Source: Syntrophales bacterium (GTDB lineage: Bacteria > Desulfobacterota > Syntrophia > Syntrophales > UBA8958). From it: DNA of 15,178 bases. The translations under genes were made by a program, and so were the position numbers. The stretch is from the NCBI GenBank assembly GCA_023231165.1, contig JALNVY010000031.1, forward strand, positions 1 to 15,178. Direction: 5' to 3'. The notes under the pieces were generated by a model. It was not told the DNA's origin and made no database searches. It saw nothing but the letters and a program-made list of their open reading frames with translations. Below, piece by piece: positions 5,628 through 13,559 of the stretch. Each line of letters starts with the position of its first letter. The first letter of the stretch is position 1.

Positions 5628-6802
5628 AGAATATTGCAATATTAGGATCGACAGGTTCCATCGGTGTGCAGGCCCTTGACGTCATTGCCTCTCATGGGGG
5701 AAGATTTAACGTAACGGCCCTCGGAGCGGGCAGAAATATCCATCTTCTCAAAGAACAGATCGAAGTCTTCCGGCCCCGGGTGGTTGCCGTTTATGATGAC
5801 GAACACGCATACAGGTTACGGGAGCTGTCGGGATCAAGAACCGGGACGACGATAGTTCATGGTCCCCAAGGTTATTGCGAAGTCGCATCCCTTCAGGAAT
5901 CAGACATGGTCCTTTCGGCCATGGTCGGAGCAGCGGGTCTGATCCCCACTTTGGCGGCTATTGAGGCAGGAAAGAATATCGCCCTGGCCAACAAGGAAAC
6001 CCTTGTCATGGCCGGGGAGTTAGTCATGGCCGCGGCCGACAGGCAAGGGGTTATGATCCTGCCCGTGGATAGCGAACACAGCGCCATTTTTCAATGTCTC
6101 CAGGGGCAGCGCCGCGAGGCGCTGAAGAGAATCATTCTGACCGCCTCCGGCGGACCATTTCACGCTTGGTCAAAGGACGCCCTTCGGGATGTAAAACCTG
6201 CCCAGGCCCTCAAGCACCCAAACTGGGAAATGGGAAAGAAGATCACCATCGATTCGGCGAGCATGATGAACAAAGGGCTGGAGATCATTGAGGCGTGCTG
6301 GCTCTTCGATATGCCAGTGGATCAGATCGAGGTGGTTGTCCACCCCCAGAGCATCATACATTCTTTCGTCGAATATTGGGACGGATCGGTCATGGCCCAG
6401 TTGGGGAAGCCGGATATGCGTGTTCCTATTGCCTACGCCCTGTCCTGGCCAGAAAGACTTCCGAGGGTGGGGACTTTTATGGACTTCCGTAAAACATCGT
6501 CCCTGGAGTTCCATCCCCCCGATGAGGAAAAGTTCCCTTGTCTGCCCCTTGCCTGTATGGCCGTAAAGACGGGCGGAACCATGCCGTCCGTCCTCAATGG
6601 TGCAAATGAAATCGCCGTTCAGGCTTTTTTGGATGAAGAAATCCGGTTTACCGACATCGCCGGGGTGATAAAAAATGTCATGAACGCCCACCAGACTGTT
6701 TTTACGCCGGCATTGGCAGATATTATCAATGCCGATAGTGAAGCCAGGCAGCGGGCAATGAAGAACATAAAGGAGAAAAGAGATTGGTTGGCACAAGCAT
6801 AG
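5624..6802 (+). CDS. dxr: 1-deoxy-D-xylulose 5-phosphate reductoisomerase
   Basis: Dxr converts DXP to 2-C-methyl-D-erythritol 4-phosphate with NADPH and a divalent metal, the committed step of the MEP isoprenoid pathway and the target of fosmidomycin. The 392-residue product from the ATG at 5624 begins MKNIAILGSTGSIG, which is the NADPH-binding loop (residues 8-14). It contains ANKE (122-125), PVDSEH (147-152, metal ligands Asp149 and Glu151), and the block from HPNWEMGKKITIDS (198-211) to MNKGLE with metal ligand Glu220. An upstream in-frame start at 5570 would add 18 residues and is unlikely. The ATG overlaps the cdsA stop by 4 bases. The last 19 bases overlap rseP. Confidence 0.97.
   Translation: MKNIAILGSTGSIGVQALDVIASHGGRFNVTALGAGRNIHLLKEQIEVFRPRVVAVYDDEHAYRLRELSGSRTGTTIVHGPQGYCEVASLQESDMVLSAMVGAAGLIPTLAAIEAGKNIALANKETLVMAGELVMAAADRQGVMILPVDSEHSAIFQCLQGQRREALKRIILTASGGPFHAWSKDALRDVKPAQALKHPNWEMGKKITIDSASMMNKGLEIIEACWLFDMPVDQIEVVVHPQSIIHSFVEYWDGSVMAQLGKPDMRVPIAYALSWPERLPRVGTFMDFRKTSSLEFHPPDEEKFPCLPLACMAVKTGGTMPSVLNGANEIAVQAFLDEEIRFTDIAGVIKNVMNAHQTVFTPALADIINADSEARQRAMKNIKEKRDWLAQA
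6770..6775 (+). promoter_or_regulatory. Ribosome binding site for rseP inside dxr
   Basis: AAGGAG lies 8 bases before the TTG at 6784 and falls within the last codons of dxr. It is the main support for the TTG start of rseP and its 19-base overlap with dxr. Confidence 0.75.
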
Positions 6803-7884
6803 TATCCGTGATCATTCTATTAGGAATTCTGATTTTTGCCCATGAGCTGGGACACTTCCTCATGGCAAAATATTTTAATGTGGGAGTTCAAAAATTCTCC
6901 CTCGGGTTCGGGCGGAAAATTGTCGGTAAAAAAATTGGTGAAACCGAATACCTGCTTTCCCTTATTCCCCTCGGTGGATATGTGAAACTCCTCGGGGAAG
7001 GGGAAGGGGAAGAGCTAACACCGGAAGAACAACAGCGATCCTTTAATCAACAATCAGTATGGAAGAGAATCGCTATTGTCGTGGCGGGCCCGCTCTTCAA
7101 TTTCCTCCTGGCCATACTGATTTTTGCCATTGTCTATATGGTCGGCATACCGGTGCTAACGAGTGCCATCGGCAATGTCCAGGAAGGTTCTGCAGCTTAT
7201 CTGGCAGGAGTGAAGGCTCATGACGTCGTACAGGCTATTGACGGCGACAAGGTTACACGCTGGGATCGGATGGCGGAGATAATATCCACCAGCAACGGGA
7301 AATCGCTGGTTTTTACCGTCAGTCGTGCCGGCGTCCCCCTGAACCTCACCGTCGTTCCCCAGCCGATGAAGGGTAAGAATATCTTTGGTGAGGAAAAGAC
7401 CTCTTTCAAAATCGGCGTCAGTCCCGCCAATGATACGGTGATCGAACGTCTGAATCCTGTCGAGGCTTCCTGGACCAGTATCAAGCAGACATGGTTTATC
7501 ACCAAGTTGACCCTGCTGAGTATTGTCAAGATCATGGAGGGAGTCATCTCCCCCCGGACCTTGGGGGGCCCCATTCTCATTGCCCAGATGGCTGGCGCCC
7601 AGGTTAAGGAGGGGATCATACCGTTTGTCTTGTTCATGGCACTCCTCAGTATCAACCTGGCCGTTCTGAACCTGTTGCCCATACCGGTTTTAGATGGCGG
7701 TCATCTGATGTTTTATCTGATCGAAGCGATCCGGGGAAAGGCGGTCAGCATGAAGACAAGGGAACGGGCCCAGCAGGTTGGATTTATTCTTCTCGTTATG
7801 TTAATGATCTTTGTCATAATGATGGACATCGACAGGCTGAACATTAAAATGGTCAACGATATTACGAGCATATTTACTAAATAG
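6784..7884 (+). CDS. rseP: Site-2 intramembrane zinc metalloprotease (RseP family)
   Basis: RseP-family proteases cut transmembrane proteins within the membrane, typically anti-sigma factors and signal-peptide remnants. The 366-residue protein has an N-terminal membrane segment with the zinc motif HELGH (His20, Glu21, His24). A second hydrophobic stretch lies at about 96-125, and a single PDZ domain spans about 125-195. C-terminal membrane segments follow, one with NLLPIPVLDGGH (297-308), whose Asp304 is the third zinc ligand. E. coli RseP is about 450 residues with two PDZ domains, so this is the shorter single-PDZ type. The start is a TTG with AAGGAG 8 bases upstream, overlapping the end of dxr. 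No sigma or anti-sigma gene is in the window, so the substrate is unknown. Confidence 0.95.
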   Translation: MVGTSIVSVIILLGILIFAHELGHFLMAKYFNVGVQKFSLGFGRKIVGKKIGETEYLLSLIPLGGYVKLLGEGEGEELTPEEQQRSFNQQSVWKRIAIVVAGPLFNFLLAILIFAIVYMVGIPVLTSAIGNVQEGSAAYLAGVKAHDVVQAIDGDKVTRWDRMAEIISTSNGKSLVFTVSRAGVPLNLTVVPQPMKGKNIFGEEKTSFKIGVSPANDTVIERLNPVEASWTSIKQTWFITKLTLLSIVKIMEGVISPRTLGGPILIAQMAGAQVKEGIIPFVLFMALLSINLAVLNLLPIPVLDGGHLMFYLIEAIRGKAVSMKTRERAQQVGFILLVMLMIFVIMMDIDRLNIKMVNDITSIFTK

Positions 7885-7885
7885 T

Positions 7886-8599
7886 ATGAATATTCTCGCC
7901 CTTGACACCTCCGGAGTGACGGCCAGCGTTGCCATTTTGCAGGATGAGACGGTGCTGGCGGAGATGTTTTTAAATCTGAGTCGTAACCACTCTGAAATCC
8001 TGCTGCCAACCATTGATTATCTGCTGATAGCTACCGGCCTTGAACTAAGGGCAATTGATGTCTTTGCCTGCACAGTTGGTCCCGGTTCCTTTACGGGGAT
8101 TCGCATCGGCGTCGGCACGATAAAGGGATTGGCCCTTGCTGTCGATCGGCCTATCGTCGGCTTGTCTGCCCTCGAGGTTCTCGCTATGAATGTAATTGGC
8201 TTTCAAAGGAAAATCTGTCCCATGATCGATGCCAGGAGGGAACAGGTATATACGGGTTTATATGACGATAATGGTCCGGACGAATTGACAAACATTGTTC
8301 CGGAACGACTGATTAATGCAAATGATTTCCTCGAATTGATAGTAGGAGAGACAGTATTCATAGGAACGGGGGCTGTTAAATACAGGGACATCATTCAACG
8401 GAGGTTATCGGGAAAGGCTTATTTTGTCGTCGGCCATCTGCATCAAGTTCATGCCTCGGCAGTAGGGGTCCTTGCAGGCAGGAAGGCCCTTGCCGGAGGA
8501 CTGACAGACGCCGTGAAGCTCGTTCCCTTGTATCTGCGCCATTCGGAAGCGGAGGAAAAATGGATTGCCAGTGTTGACATTACGGGCAAATTCTCATAA
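7886..8599 (+). CDS. tsaB: tRNA threonylcarbamoyladenosine biosynthesis protein TsaB
   Basis: TsaB is the non-catalytic partner of TsaD in the complex that adds the t6A modification at position 37 of ANN-decoding tRNAs. The 237-residue product starts MNILALDTSGVTASVAIL, the ASKHA-fold N terminus. It has RNHSEILLPTIDYLL at about 33-47 and VGPGSFTGIRIGVGTIKGLA at about 65-84, the family hallmark. The length is typical (about 220-240). The ATG follows the rseP stop by one base and has no clear ribosome binding site, so it is probably translated by coupling. It lacks the metal-binding histidines of TsaD, which separates the two paralogues. Confidence 0.95.
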   Translation: MNILALDTSGVTASVAILQDETVLAEMFLNLSRNHSEILLPTIDYLLIATGLELRAIDVFACTVGPGSFTGIRIGVGTIKGLALAVDRPIVGLSALEVLAMNVIGFQRKICPMIDARREQVYTGLYDDNGPDELTNIVPERLINANDFLELIVGETVFIGTGAVKYRDIIQRRLSGKAYFVVGHLHQVHASAVGVLAGRKALAGGLTDAVKLVPLYLRHSEAEEKWIASVDITGKFS

Positions 8600-8656
8600 A
8601 ATCATTGTCAGTCAGCAGCCGGGAGATCTGATAAACATATTTCAGAGGACAAATAC

Positions 8657-9298
8657 ATGTCACATGACAGCCCCATAGCCCCCGAAGGAGTTCCCTTCAT
8701 CATTTCTGCTATCCTTATTACATCCGTATGCCTGTATTTCGGATGGACATGGGCGGCCGTGATTTTCGGGTTGACAACCCTCTTTGTCACCTGGTTTTTC
8801 CGCAATCCCCAACGCAATCCTCCCATAGATCCCAAAGCGATCATTTCTCCCTGCGACGGAAAGGTTATTCGTATCGAGACGGTTGAAAGCCACGAGCTGC
8901 TGGCCGGACCTCTGAAGAAGATCAGTATTTTCATGAATGTATTCAATGTACATGTAAATCGCATTCCCTATGACGGCGTTGTCGAGATCATCCGTTACTA
9001 TCCCGGTAAATTCCTGACCGCCAATCTTGACAAGGCCTCCACGGAAAATGAGCGTAATGCCCTTGTCATCGGCCTGGAAAACGGAGAGAAGATGCTCGTC
9101 ATCCAGATCGCCGGCCTGGTGGCCAGAAGGATTGTCTGCTGGGTTACCAAGGGGATGAAGGTAAATAAGGGAGAGAGATTCGGTTTGATCCGCTTCGGTT
9201 CAAGGCTGGATGTCTTTCTTCCCCCCCGAACGAACCTCTGCGTCTGCCTGGGCGACAAGGTTCGGGCCGGGGAGACGCCGATAGGAGAAATGCCATGA
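8657..9298 (+). CDS. psd: Phosphatidylserine decarboxylase proenzyme (short type)
   Basis: Psd decarboxylates phosphatidylserine to phosphatidylethanolamine using a pyruvoyl group formed by self-cleavage. The 213-residue proenzyme has two N-terminal hydrophobic stretches (about 13-29 and 32-48), then ISPCDGKV (63-70), FMNVFNVHVNRIP (92-104) and the processing site FGSR with cleavage expected between Gly181 and Ser182. That would leave a small alpha subunit of about 32 residues carrying the pyruvoyl group. The size fits the short PSD-A type rather than the roughly 320-residue E. coli enzyme. AGAGGA at 8644-8649 precedes the ATG by 7 bases after a 57-base gap. It overlaps pssA by 4 bases, linking two consecutive pathway steps. 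Confidence 0.95.
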   Translation: MSHDSPIAPEGVPFIISAILITSVCLYFGWTWAAVIFGLTTLFVTWFFRNPQRNPPIDPKAIISPCDGKVIRIETVESHELLAGPLKKISIFMNVFNVHVNRIPYDGVVEIIRYYPGKFLTANLDKASTENERNALVIGLENGEKMLVIQIAGLVARRIVCWVTKGMKVNKGERFGLIRFGSRLDVFLPPRTNLCVCLGDKVRAGETPIGEMP

Positions 9299-10080
9299 AA
9301 GAACGACCCAGGTTTCCGAAAGGTAAGATGAAGAAGGGCATTTATGTCCTTCCCAACCTGTTTACCACGGCGAGTCTCTTTTCCGGGTTCTACTCCATTA
9401 TCGCCTCCGTGAAAGGACAGTTTGAGGTAGCGGCAATCTCCATATTGGTTGCCGCCGTTCTCGATGCCCTGGACGGTCGTATTGCCAGAATGACCAATAC
9501 GACCAGCAAATTCGGCGCCGAATACGACTCACTTTCTGATCTGGTTTCTTTTGGAGTTGCCCCGGCGATCATGGCCTATACGTGGTCCTTGTTTGCCTTC
9601 GGCAGATGGGGCTGGCTGGTGTCATTTCTGTTTGTAACCTGCGGGGCCTTAAGGCTGGCACGTTTTAATATTCAGATCGGCATTATCGACAGCAAGGTAT
9701 TCAATGGTTTGCCTATTCCCGGCGCCGCGGCGGTCGTGGCCACGGGGGTGCTTATTTACTACAAGCTCGGAGGGGTCGGACATTTCAATCACTTGCTTGG
9801 CCTCATCTCGGTCCTTGTTCTTGCCCTTTTCATGGTGAGCAACATTAAATATTACAGCTTCAAAGACCTCAACTTTTTTGCCCGGAAGCCTTTCATGTCC
9901 TTTGTCCTGATCGTCTGTGTCTTGATTATTGTGGTTGCGGAGCCGCAGATCATGATTTTTACATTTACAGCGGGTTACAGCCTCTCCGGACCGGTGTGGC
10001 TCATCGTCAAGTTGGCAAAAAAGCTGCCCGGAATGAAGGGAAATAGTTCTACAGCGGCAAAGCAAGGCCCAGTGTCCTGA
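9295..10080 (+). CDS. pssA: CDP-diacylglycerol-serine O-phosphatidyltransferase
   Basis: PssA joins serine to CDP-diacylglycerol to give phosphatidylserine, the substrate of the adjacent psd product. The 261-residue integral membrane protein carries the complete CDP-alcohol phosphatidyltransferase motif: Asp60-Gly61, Ala64-Arg65, Gly74, Asp78 and Asp82 (DGRIAR followed by GAEYDSLSD). It has about seven hydrophobic segments. It is the Bacillus-like membrane type, not the phospholipase-D-like E. coli PssA. The ATG overlaps the psd stop (ATGA) and has AGGAG at 9283-9287 with a 7-base spacing. An internal ATG at 9328 is an alternative. Phosphatidylglycerol-phosphate synthase shares the motif, but the pairing with psd favours PssA. 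Confidence 0.94.
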   Translation: MKERPRFPKGKMKKGIYVLPNLFTTASLFSGFYSIIASVKGQFEVAAISILVAAVLDALDGRIARMTNTTSKFGAEYDSLSDLVSFGVAPAIMAYTWSLFAFGRWGWLVSFLFVTCGALRLARFNIQIGIIDSKVFNGLPIPGAAAVVATGVLIYYKLGGVGHFNHLLGLISVLVLALFMVSNIKYYSFKDLNFFARKPFMSFVLIVCVLIIVVAEPQIMIFTFTAGYSLSGPVWLIVKLAKKLPGMKGNSSTAAKQGPVS

Positions 10081-10170
10081 GTATTATTTGATAAATATGC
10101 ATAACTAACCCAGGCGATCAATAATCAGAGAGCAAAACAGCCATTATTTTTTTGAGGAGATGATAATTAT

Positions 10171-11187
10171 ATGAGAGCCTTTCACGTAGCGGTAGTAGGC
10201 GCCACCGGCGCCGTAGGGAATGAAATGATTAAAATTCTGGAAGAACGGAACTTTCCCGTGGGGAAGCTCAAGTTGCTTGCTTCCGAGCGGTCCCTGGGCA
10301 AATCTCTGGAATATAAGGGGAAAAGTATTCCCGTGGAAGTTCTGAAAGAAGATTCTTTCACGGGGGTGCAGATAGGTCTGTTTTCCGCCGGAGGTAGCAT
10401 TTCCGAGAAGTTCGCCCCCCTTGCCGCCCAGGCAGGATGTGTGGTCGTGGACAACACCAGTGCCTTCCGAATGGTTCCGAATATTCCCCTGGTCGTACCC
10501 GAGGTAAATCCGGAGGCCATCGCCTTCTACAAAAACCGTGGAATCATAGCCAATCCTAATTGTTCCACGATTCAGATGGTCGTCGCCCTGAAGCCCATTC
10601 ATGATACCGTCCGGATCAAGAGAATAGTTGTCTCCACCTATCAGGCCGTATCCGGTACCGGTAAGAAGGCCGTTGATGAGTTGAGTAATCAGACCCGCGC
10701 CCTGCTCAGTTTTCAGGAGCCCGTCGTCAAGGTCTATCCCTACCAGATTGCCTTCAACTGTTTGCCCCAGATCGATGTCTTCGTAGATAACGGCTATACG
10801 AAGGAAGAAATGAAGATGATCAACGAAACCAAAAAGATCATGAACGACCCTTCCATAGCCGTGACGGCAACGACAGTGCGTGTACCTGTCTTCTATGCCC
10901 ATTCCGAATCTATCAATATCGAGACGGAAAAGAAGATCACTCCTCAGGAGGTAAGGGATCTTCTGGCAAACGCCCCGGGGGTGATTGTCATCGATGATCC
11001 TCAGCAGCGTCTATACCCCATGGCCATTCATGCCGTGGGGAAAGATGAAACCTTTGTCGGAAGGATCAGGGAAGACGAATCCATTCCCAATGGCATCAAT
11101 ATGTGGGTAGTCTCTGACAACTTGCGTAAAGGTGCGGCCTTGAACGCCGTACAGATTGCGGAAATCCTCGCCAAAGACTATCTGTGA
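10171..11187 (+). CDS. asd: Aspartate-semialdehyde dehydrogenase
   Basis: Asd reduces aspartyl phosphate to aspartate semialdehyde with NADPH, the branch point to lysine, diaminopimelate, threonine and methionine. The 338-residue protein has an N-terminal Rossmann loop, VGATGAVGNEM (9-19). The catalytic Cys131 lies in ANPNCST, followed by STYQAVSGTGKKA (155-167), and the general-base region contains HSESIN with His244. The length is typical. The ATG has GAGGAG at 10154-10159, 11 bases upstream, and follows a 90-base gap after pssA. That is the widest gap in this run, so an internal promoter is possible, although no clear hexamer pair was seen. A nearer ATG at 10160 is out of frame. Confidence 0.97.
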   Translation: MRAFHVAVVGATGAVGNEMIKILEERNFPVGKLKLLASERSLGKSLEYKGKSIPVEVLKEDSFTGVQIGLFSAGGSISEKFAPLAAQAGCVVVDNTSAFRMVPNIPLVVPEVNPEAIAFYKNRGIIANPNCSTIQMVVALKPIHDTVRIKRIVVSTYQAVSGTGKKAVDELSNQTRALLSFQEPVVKVYPYQIAFNCLPQIDVFVDNGYTKEEMKMINETKKIMNDPSIAVTATTVRVPVFYAHSESINIETEKKITPQEVRDLLANAPGVIVIDDPQQRLYPMAIHAVGKDETFVGRIREDESIPNGINMWVVSDNLRKGAALNAVQIAEILAKDYL

Positions 11188-11203
11188 GAGGAGAACTCGG
11201 CCC

Positions 11204-11779
11204 ATGAGAATCACCGGGGGTGAAATGCGGGGAAGACGTATTTCACCCCCACCGACAAGGGATGTAAGACCAACGCCGGACGCCGTTCGGGAATCCCTTT
11301 TCAATCTTCTCCCTCCTGTCAGTGGTCAAACCTTTCTCGATCTTTACGCCGGCAGCGGGATCGTGGGTCTCGAAGCCCTGAGTCGAGGAGCGAAATGCGC
11401 CGTTTTTGTTGAAAAGCAGGCCATCATTGCCAGGAAGATAAGGGAACAGGTTGCAGCGCTCGGGTTGGAAAACCGCTCGCTGGTCCTGACAATGAGCGTC
11501 GATAAGGGAGTTGCAACCTTGAGCGGTCGGAAGGAACGATACGATGTCATCTTTGCCGATCCGCCCTACGAACGGGAATGGATCATCAAAACCATTCATT
11601 ACTGCCAGAGGAATGATCTCTTGGCGACGGGAGGGCTACTGGTCCTGCAAAGGTCCGTAAGGGAAAAAATTGAAGAAATGGACAGCAACCTGGGATTTGT
11701 AGATGTCGATGAACGGCGTTATGGAGACACGGTGCTAACTTTTGTAGCGCATAGAATTGAAGGAGACTTGTTAACATGA
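11204..11779 (+). CDS. rsmD: 16S rRNA (guanine966-N2)-methyltransferase RsmD
   Basis: RsmD methylates G966 of 16S rRNA using S-adenosylmethionine during 30S assembly. From the ATG at 11204 the product has 191 residues, close to E. coli (198), and starts MRITGGEMRGRRI, the typical N terminus. SAM-binding motif I is FLDLYAGSGIVGLEALSRGA (44-63), and the catalytic motif IV is DPPY (119-122). VRPTPDAVRESLFNLL at 21-36 is also family-specific. GAGGAG at 11188-11193 lies 10 bases before the start; an in-frame upstream start at 11156 inside asd is less likely. The gene overlaps coaD by 4 bases, and the rsmD-coaD pair is common in bacteria. Confidence 0.96.
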   Translation: MRITGGEMRGRRISPPPTRDVRPTPDAVRESLFNLLPPVSGQTFLDLYAGSGIVGLEALSRGAKCAVFVEKQAIIARKIREQVAALGLENRSLVLTMSVDKGVATLSGRKERYDVIFADPPYEREWIIKTIHYCQRNDLLATGGLLVLQRSVREKIEEMDSNLGFVDVDERRYGDTVLTFVAHRIEGDLLT

Positions 11780-12270
11780 AGAAAATTGCAGTCTATCCGG
11801 GATCTTTCGATCCCATCACCAACGGTCATATTGATATTATTACGAGAGGGCTGAGAATGTTCGATGAATTGATTATTCTTATTGCCTATAATCCCAACAA
11901 ATCTTCTCTTTTTACCGTTGAGGAAAGAATGGATATGATCAGGCAGGTAGTCATAAAAGATGAGAAAATTCTACGGGTGGATTGCTCATCGGGACTTCTC
12001 GTCGATTATGTCCAGAACAAGGGGGCGAATGTTATTCTCCGGGGGCTCCGGGCCGTATCCGAATTTGAATACGAATTTCAGATGGCCCTGATCAACCGAC
12101 GCCTCAATCGGGACATCGAAACCGTTTTTCTCATGACGGGATTCCAGTGGTTTTACACCAGCTCCAACCTGATCAAGGAGGCGGCCAGTCTCGGGGGATC
12201 GGTCACGGGACTTGTTCCCGACATCGTCTTCGAACGCCTCCGGGGCAAATTTAATAAGGTAACAAAGTAG
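11776..12270 (+). CDS. coaD: Phosphopantetheine adenylyltransferase
   Basis: CoaD transfers AMP from ATP to 4'-phosphopantetheine to give dephospho-CoA, the penultimate step of coenzyme A synthesis. The 164-residue protein has the nucleotidyltransferase motif GSFDPITNGH (9-18) with His18, a conserved RGLR at 89-92, EFEYEFQMALINRRL at 96-110, and the C-terminal ATP-binding loop YTSSNLIKE (127-135). In most family members this loop reads close to ISSSLVKE or ISSTLVRE, so Asn131 is a mild variation. The length is typical (about 160). The ATG overlaps the rsmD stop by 4 bases, with AAGGAG at 11760-11765 ten bases upstream. Confidence 0.97.
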   Translation: MKKIAVYPGSFDPITNGHIDIITRGLRMFDELIILIAYNPNKSSLFTVEERMDMIRQVVIKDEKILRVDCSSGLLVDYVQNKGANVILRGLRAVSEFEYEFQMALINRRLNRDIETVFLMTGFQWFYTSSNLIKEAASLGGSVTGLVPDIVFERLRGKFNKVTK

Positions 12271-12293
12271 TTAATAATAAAAAAAGAGGTCAT

Positions 12294-13487
12294 ATGAAAT
12301 TAGCGCAACGAATAGGAAGGATCAAACCCTCGCCGACCCTGGCCATCACTGCAAAGGCCAACGCCTTGCGGGCGGAAGGGCGGGATATTATCGGTTTCGG
12401 GGCTGGCGAACCGGATTTCGATACCCCAGAAAATATCAAGACTGCGGCCGTCAAGGCCATACAGGAGGGGTTTACAAAATACACGCCGGTGGGCGGCATT
12501 GACGAACTAAAGGACGCCATTATTGCTAAAATGTCCAGGGATCATGGACTTCCCTATAAACGTTCACAAGTCGTTGTCTCCTGCGGGGCAAAACACTCAT
12601 TGTACAACCTTATCCAGATTCTCTGTGAAGAAGGAGATGAAGTTATCGTCCCGGCCCCATACTGGGTATCCTATGTCGATATCGTTGTCCTGGCCGGGGC
12701 GACGCCTGTGATTATCAACACCTCCGAAGAAGGAGGATTTAAACTGACCCCGGAACTACTGAAGGAGGCGGTTACGAACCGAACAAAGGCTATTATTCTC
12801 AACAGTCCCTCCAATCCGACCGGGTCTACCTATCACCGCCGGGAGCTGGAGGCCTTGGCTGCGGTTATCGAACCGACGGGTATGACAGTAATTTCTGACG
12901 ACATTTACGAAAAGATCCTCTACGATGGTTTTGAGTTTTTCAGTATCGCCTCTGTCAGTGAAGTGCTCAGAAATAGAACCGTGGTCGTGAACGGGGTCTC
13001 AAAAGCCTATGCTATGACAGGCTGGCGGATCGGCTATGCCGCCGGACCGGAAGAAATAATTGCTGCCATTACCAAGTTGCAGAGCCAGAATACATCTAAC
13101 CCAACATCCATATCTCAGAAGGCCTCGGTAGAAGCCCTCAATGGCGATCAGTCAGCCGTCACCATGATGGTGAAGGCCTTCCGGGAAAGGCGCAATATAA
13201 TCGTGGATGCACTGAATGCGATTCCTGCAATATCCTGCCGACTTCCCCAGGGGGCGTTTTATGTCTTCCCGAATGTATCAGCGCTCTATGGCCGCTCCTG
13301 TCAAGGTAGGAAGATCGCTAATTCATCGGACCTGGCAGCATACTTCCTCGAAGAGGCCAATGTAGCCGTTGTTCCAGGAGTGGATTTCGGCAACGACAAT
13401 TACATCCGCCTGTCCTATGCGACGTCCTTAAAGTTAATTGAAGAGGGAATCAAACGAATTGATCGGGCTTGTGTCCGGCTTACTTAG
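12294..13487 (+). CDS. aspC: Class I aminotransferase, aspartate aminotransferase type
   Basis: This is a PLP-dependent fold-type I aminotransferase, most likely interconverting aspartate and oxaloacetate with glutamate. The 397-residue protein shows GAGEPDFDTP (36-45), YTPVGGIDELKDA (63-75), NSPSNPTG with Asn174, SDDIYE (201-206) with the PLP-contacting Asp202 and Tyr205, and the PLP-lysine block VSKAYAMTGWRIGYA with Lys237. A C-terminal YIRLSYATS holds the arginine that binds the substrate carboxylate. The MTGWRIG form points to the subgroup Ib enzymes of Bacillus and Thermus, some of which also act on prephenate. An alanine or aromatic aminotransferase cannot be excluded, so the symbol is tentative. 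AGAGGT at 12285-12290 precedes the ATG closely. Asd lies three genes upstream and uses the downstream product of aspartate. Confidence 0.9.
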   Translation: MKLAQRIGRIKPSPTLAITAKANALRAEGRDIIGFGAGEPDFDTPENIKTAAVKAIQEGFTKYTPVGGIDELKDAIIAKMSRDHGLPYKRSQVVVSCGAKHSLYNLIQILCEEGDEVIVPAPYWVSYVDIVVLAGATPVIINTSEEGGFKLTPELLKEAVTNRTKAIILNSPSNPTGSTYHRRELEALAAVIEPTGMTVISDDIYEKILYDGFEFFSIASVSEVLRNRTVVVNGVSKAYAMTGWRIGYAAGPEEIIAAITKLQSQNTSNPTSISQKASVEALNGDQSAVTMMVKAFRERRNIIVDALNAIPAISCRLPQGAFYVFPNVSALYGRSCQGRKIANSSDLAAYFLEEANVAVVPGVDFGNDNYIRLSYATSLKLIEEGIKRIDRACVRLT

Positions 13488-13534
13488 AATATCTGGAAGC
13501 CAGTGGTGATGAACTATTAGGCACATTTCACGTT

Positions 13535-13553
13535 CCTCCCACTCAAGGGGAGG
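13535..13553 (+). promoter_or_regulatory. Hairpin covering the ispG ribosome binding site
   Basis: CCTCCC (13535-13540) pairs perfectly with GGGAGG (13548-13553) around a 7-base loop. The GGGAGG arm is the best ribosome binding site for ispG, 6 bases before the GTG at 13560. The surrounding G-rich tract, with repeated GGGG blocks to about 13570, resembles a dispersed low-complexity intergenic repeat known to me from several environmental bacteria, so the structure may be a repeat remnant rather than a dedicated switch. Confidence 0.4.
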
Positions 13554-13559
13554 GTTGGG

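Noticed and set aside
10081..10153. Possible terminator after pssA (T run at 10147-10153)
   Set aside because: No stable GC-rich hairpin precedes the T run; only weak AT pairing around TTGAT and ATCAA was found.
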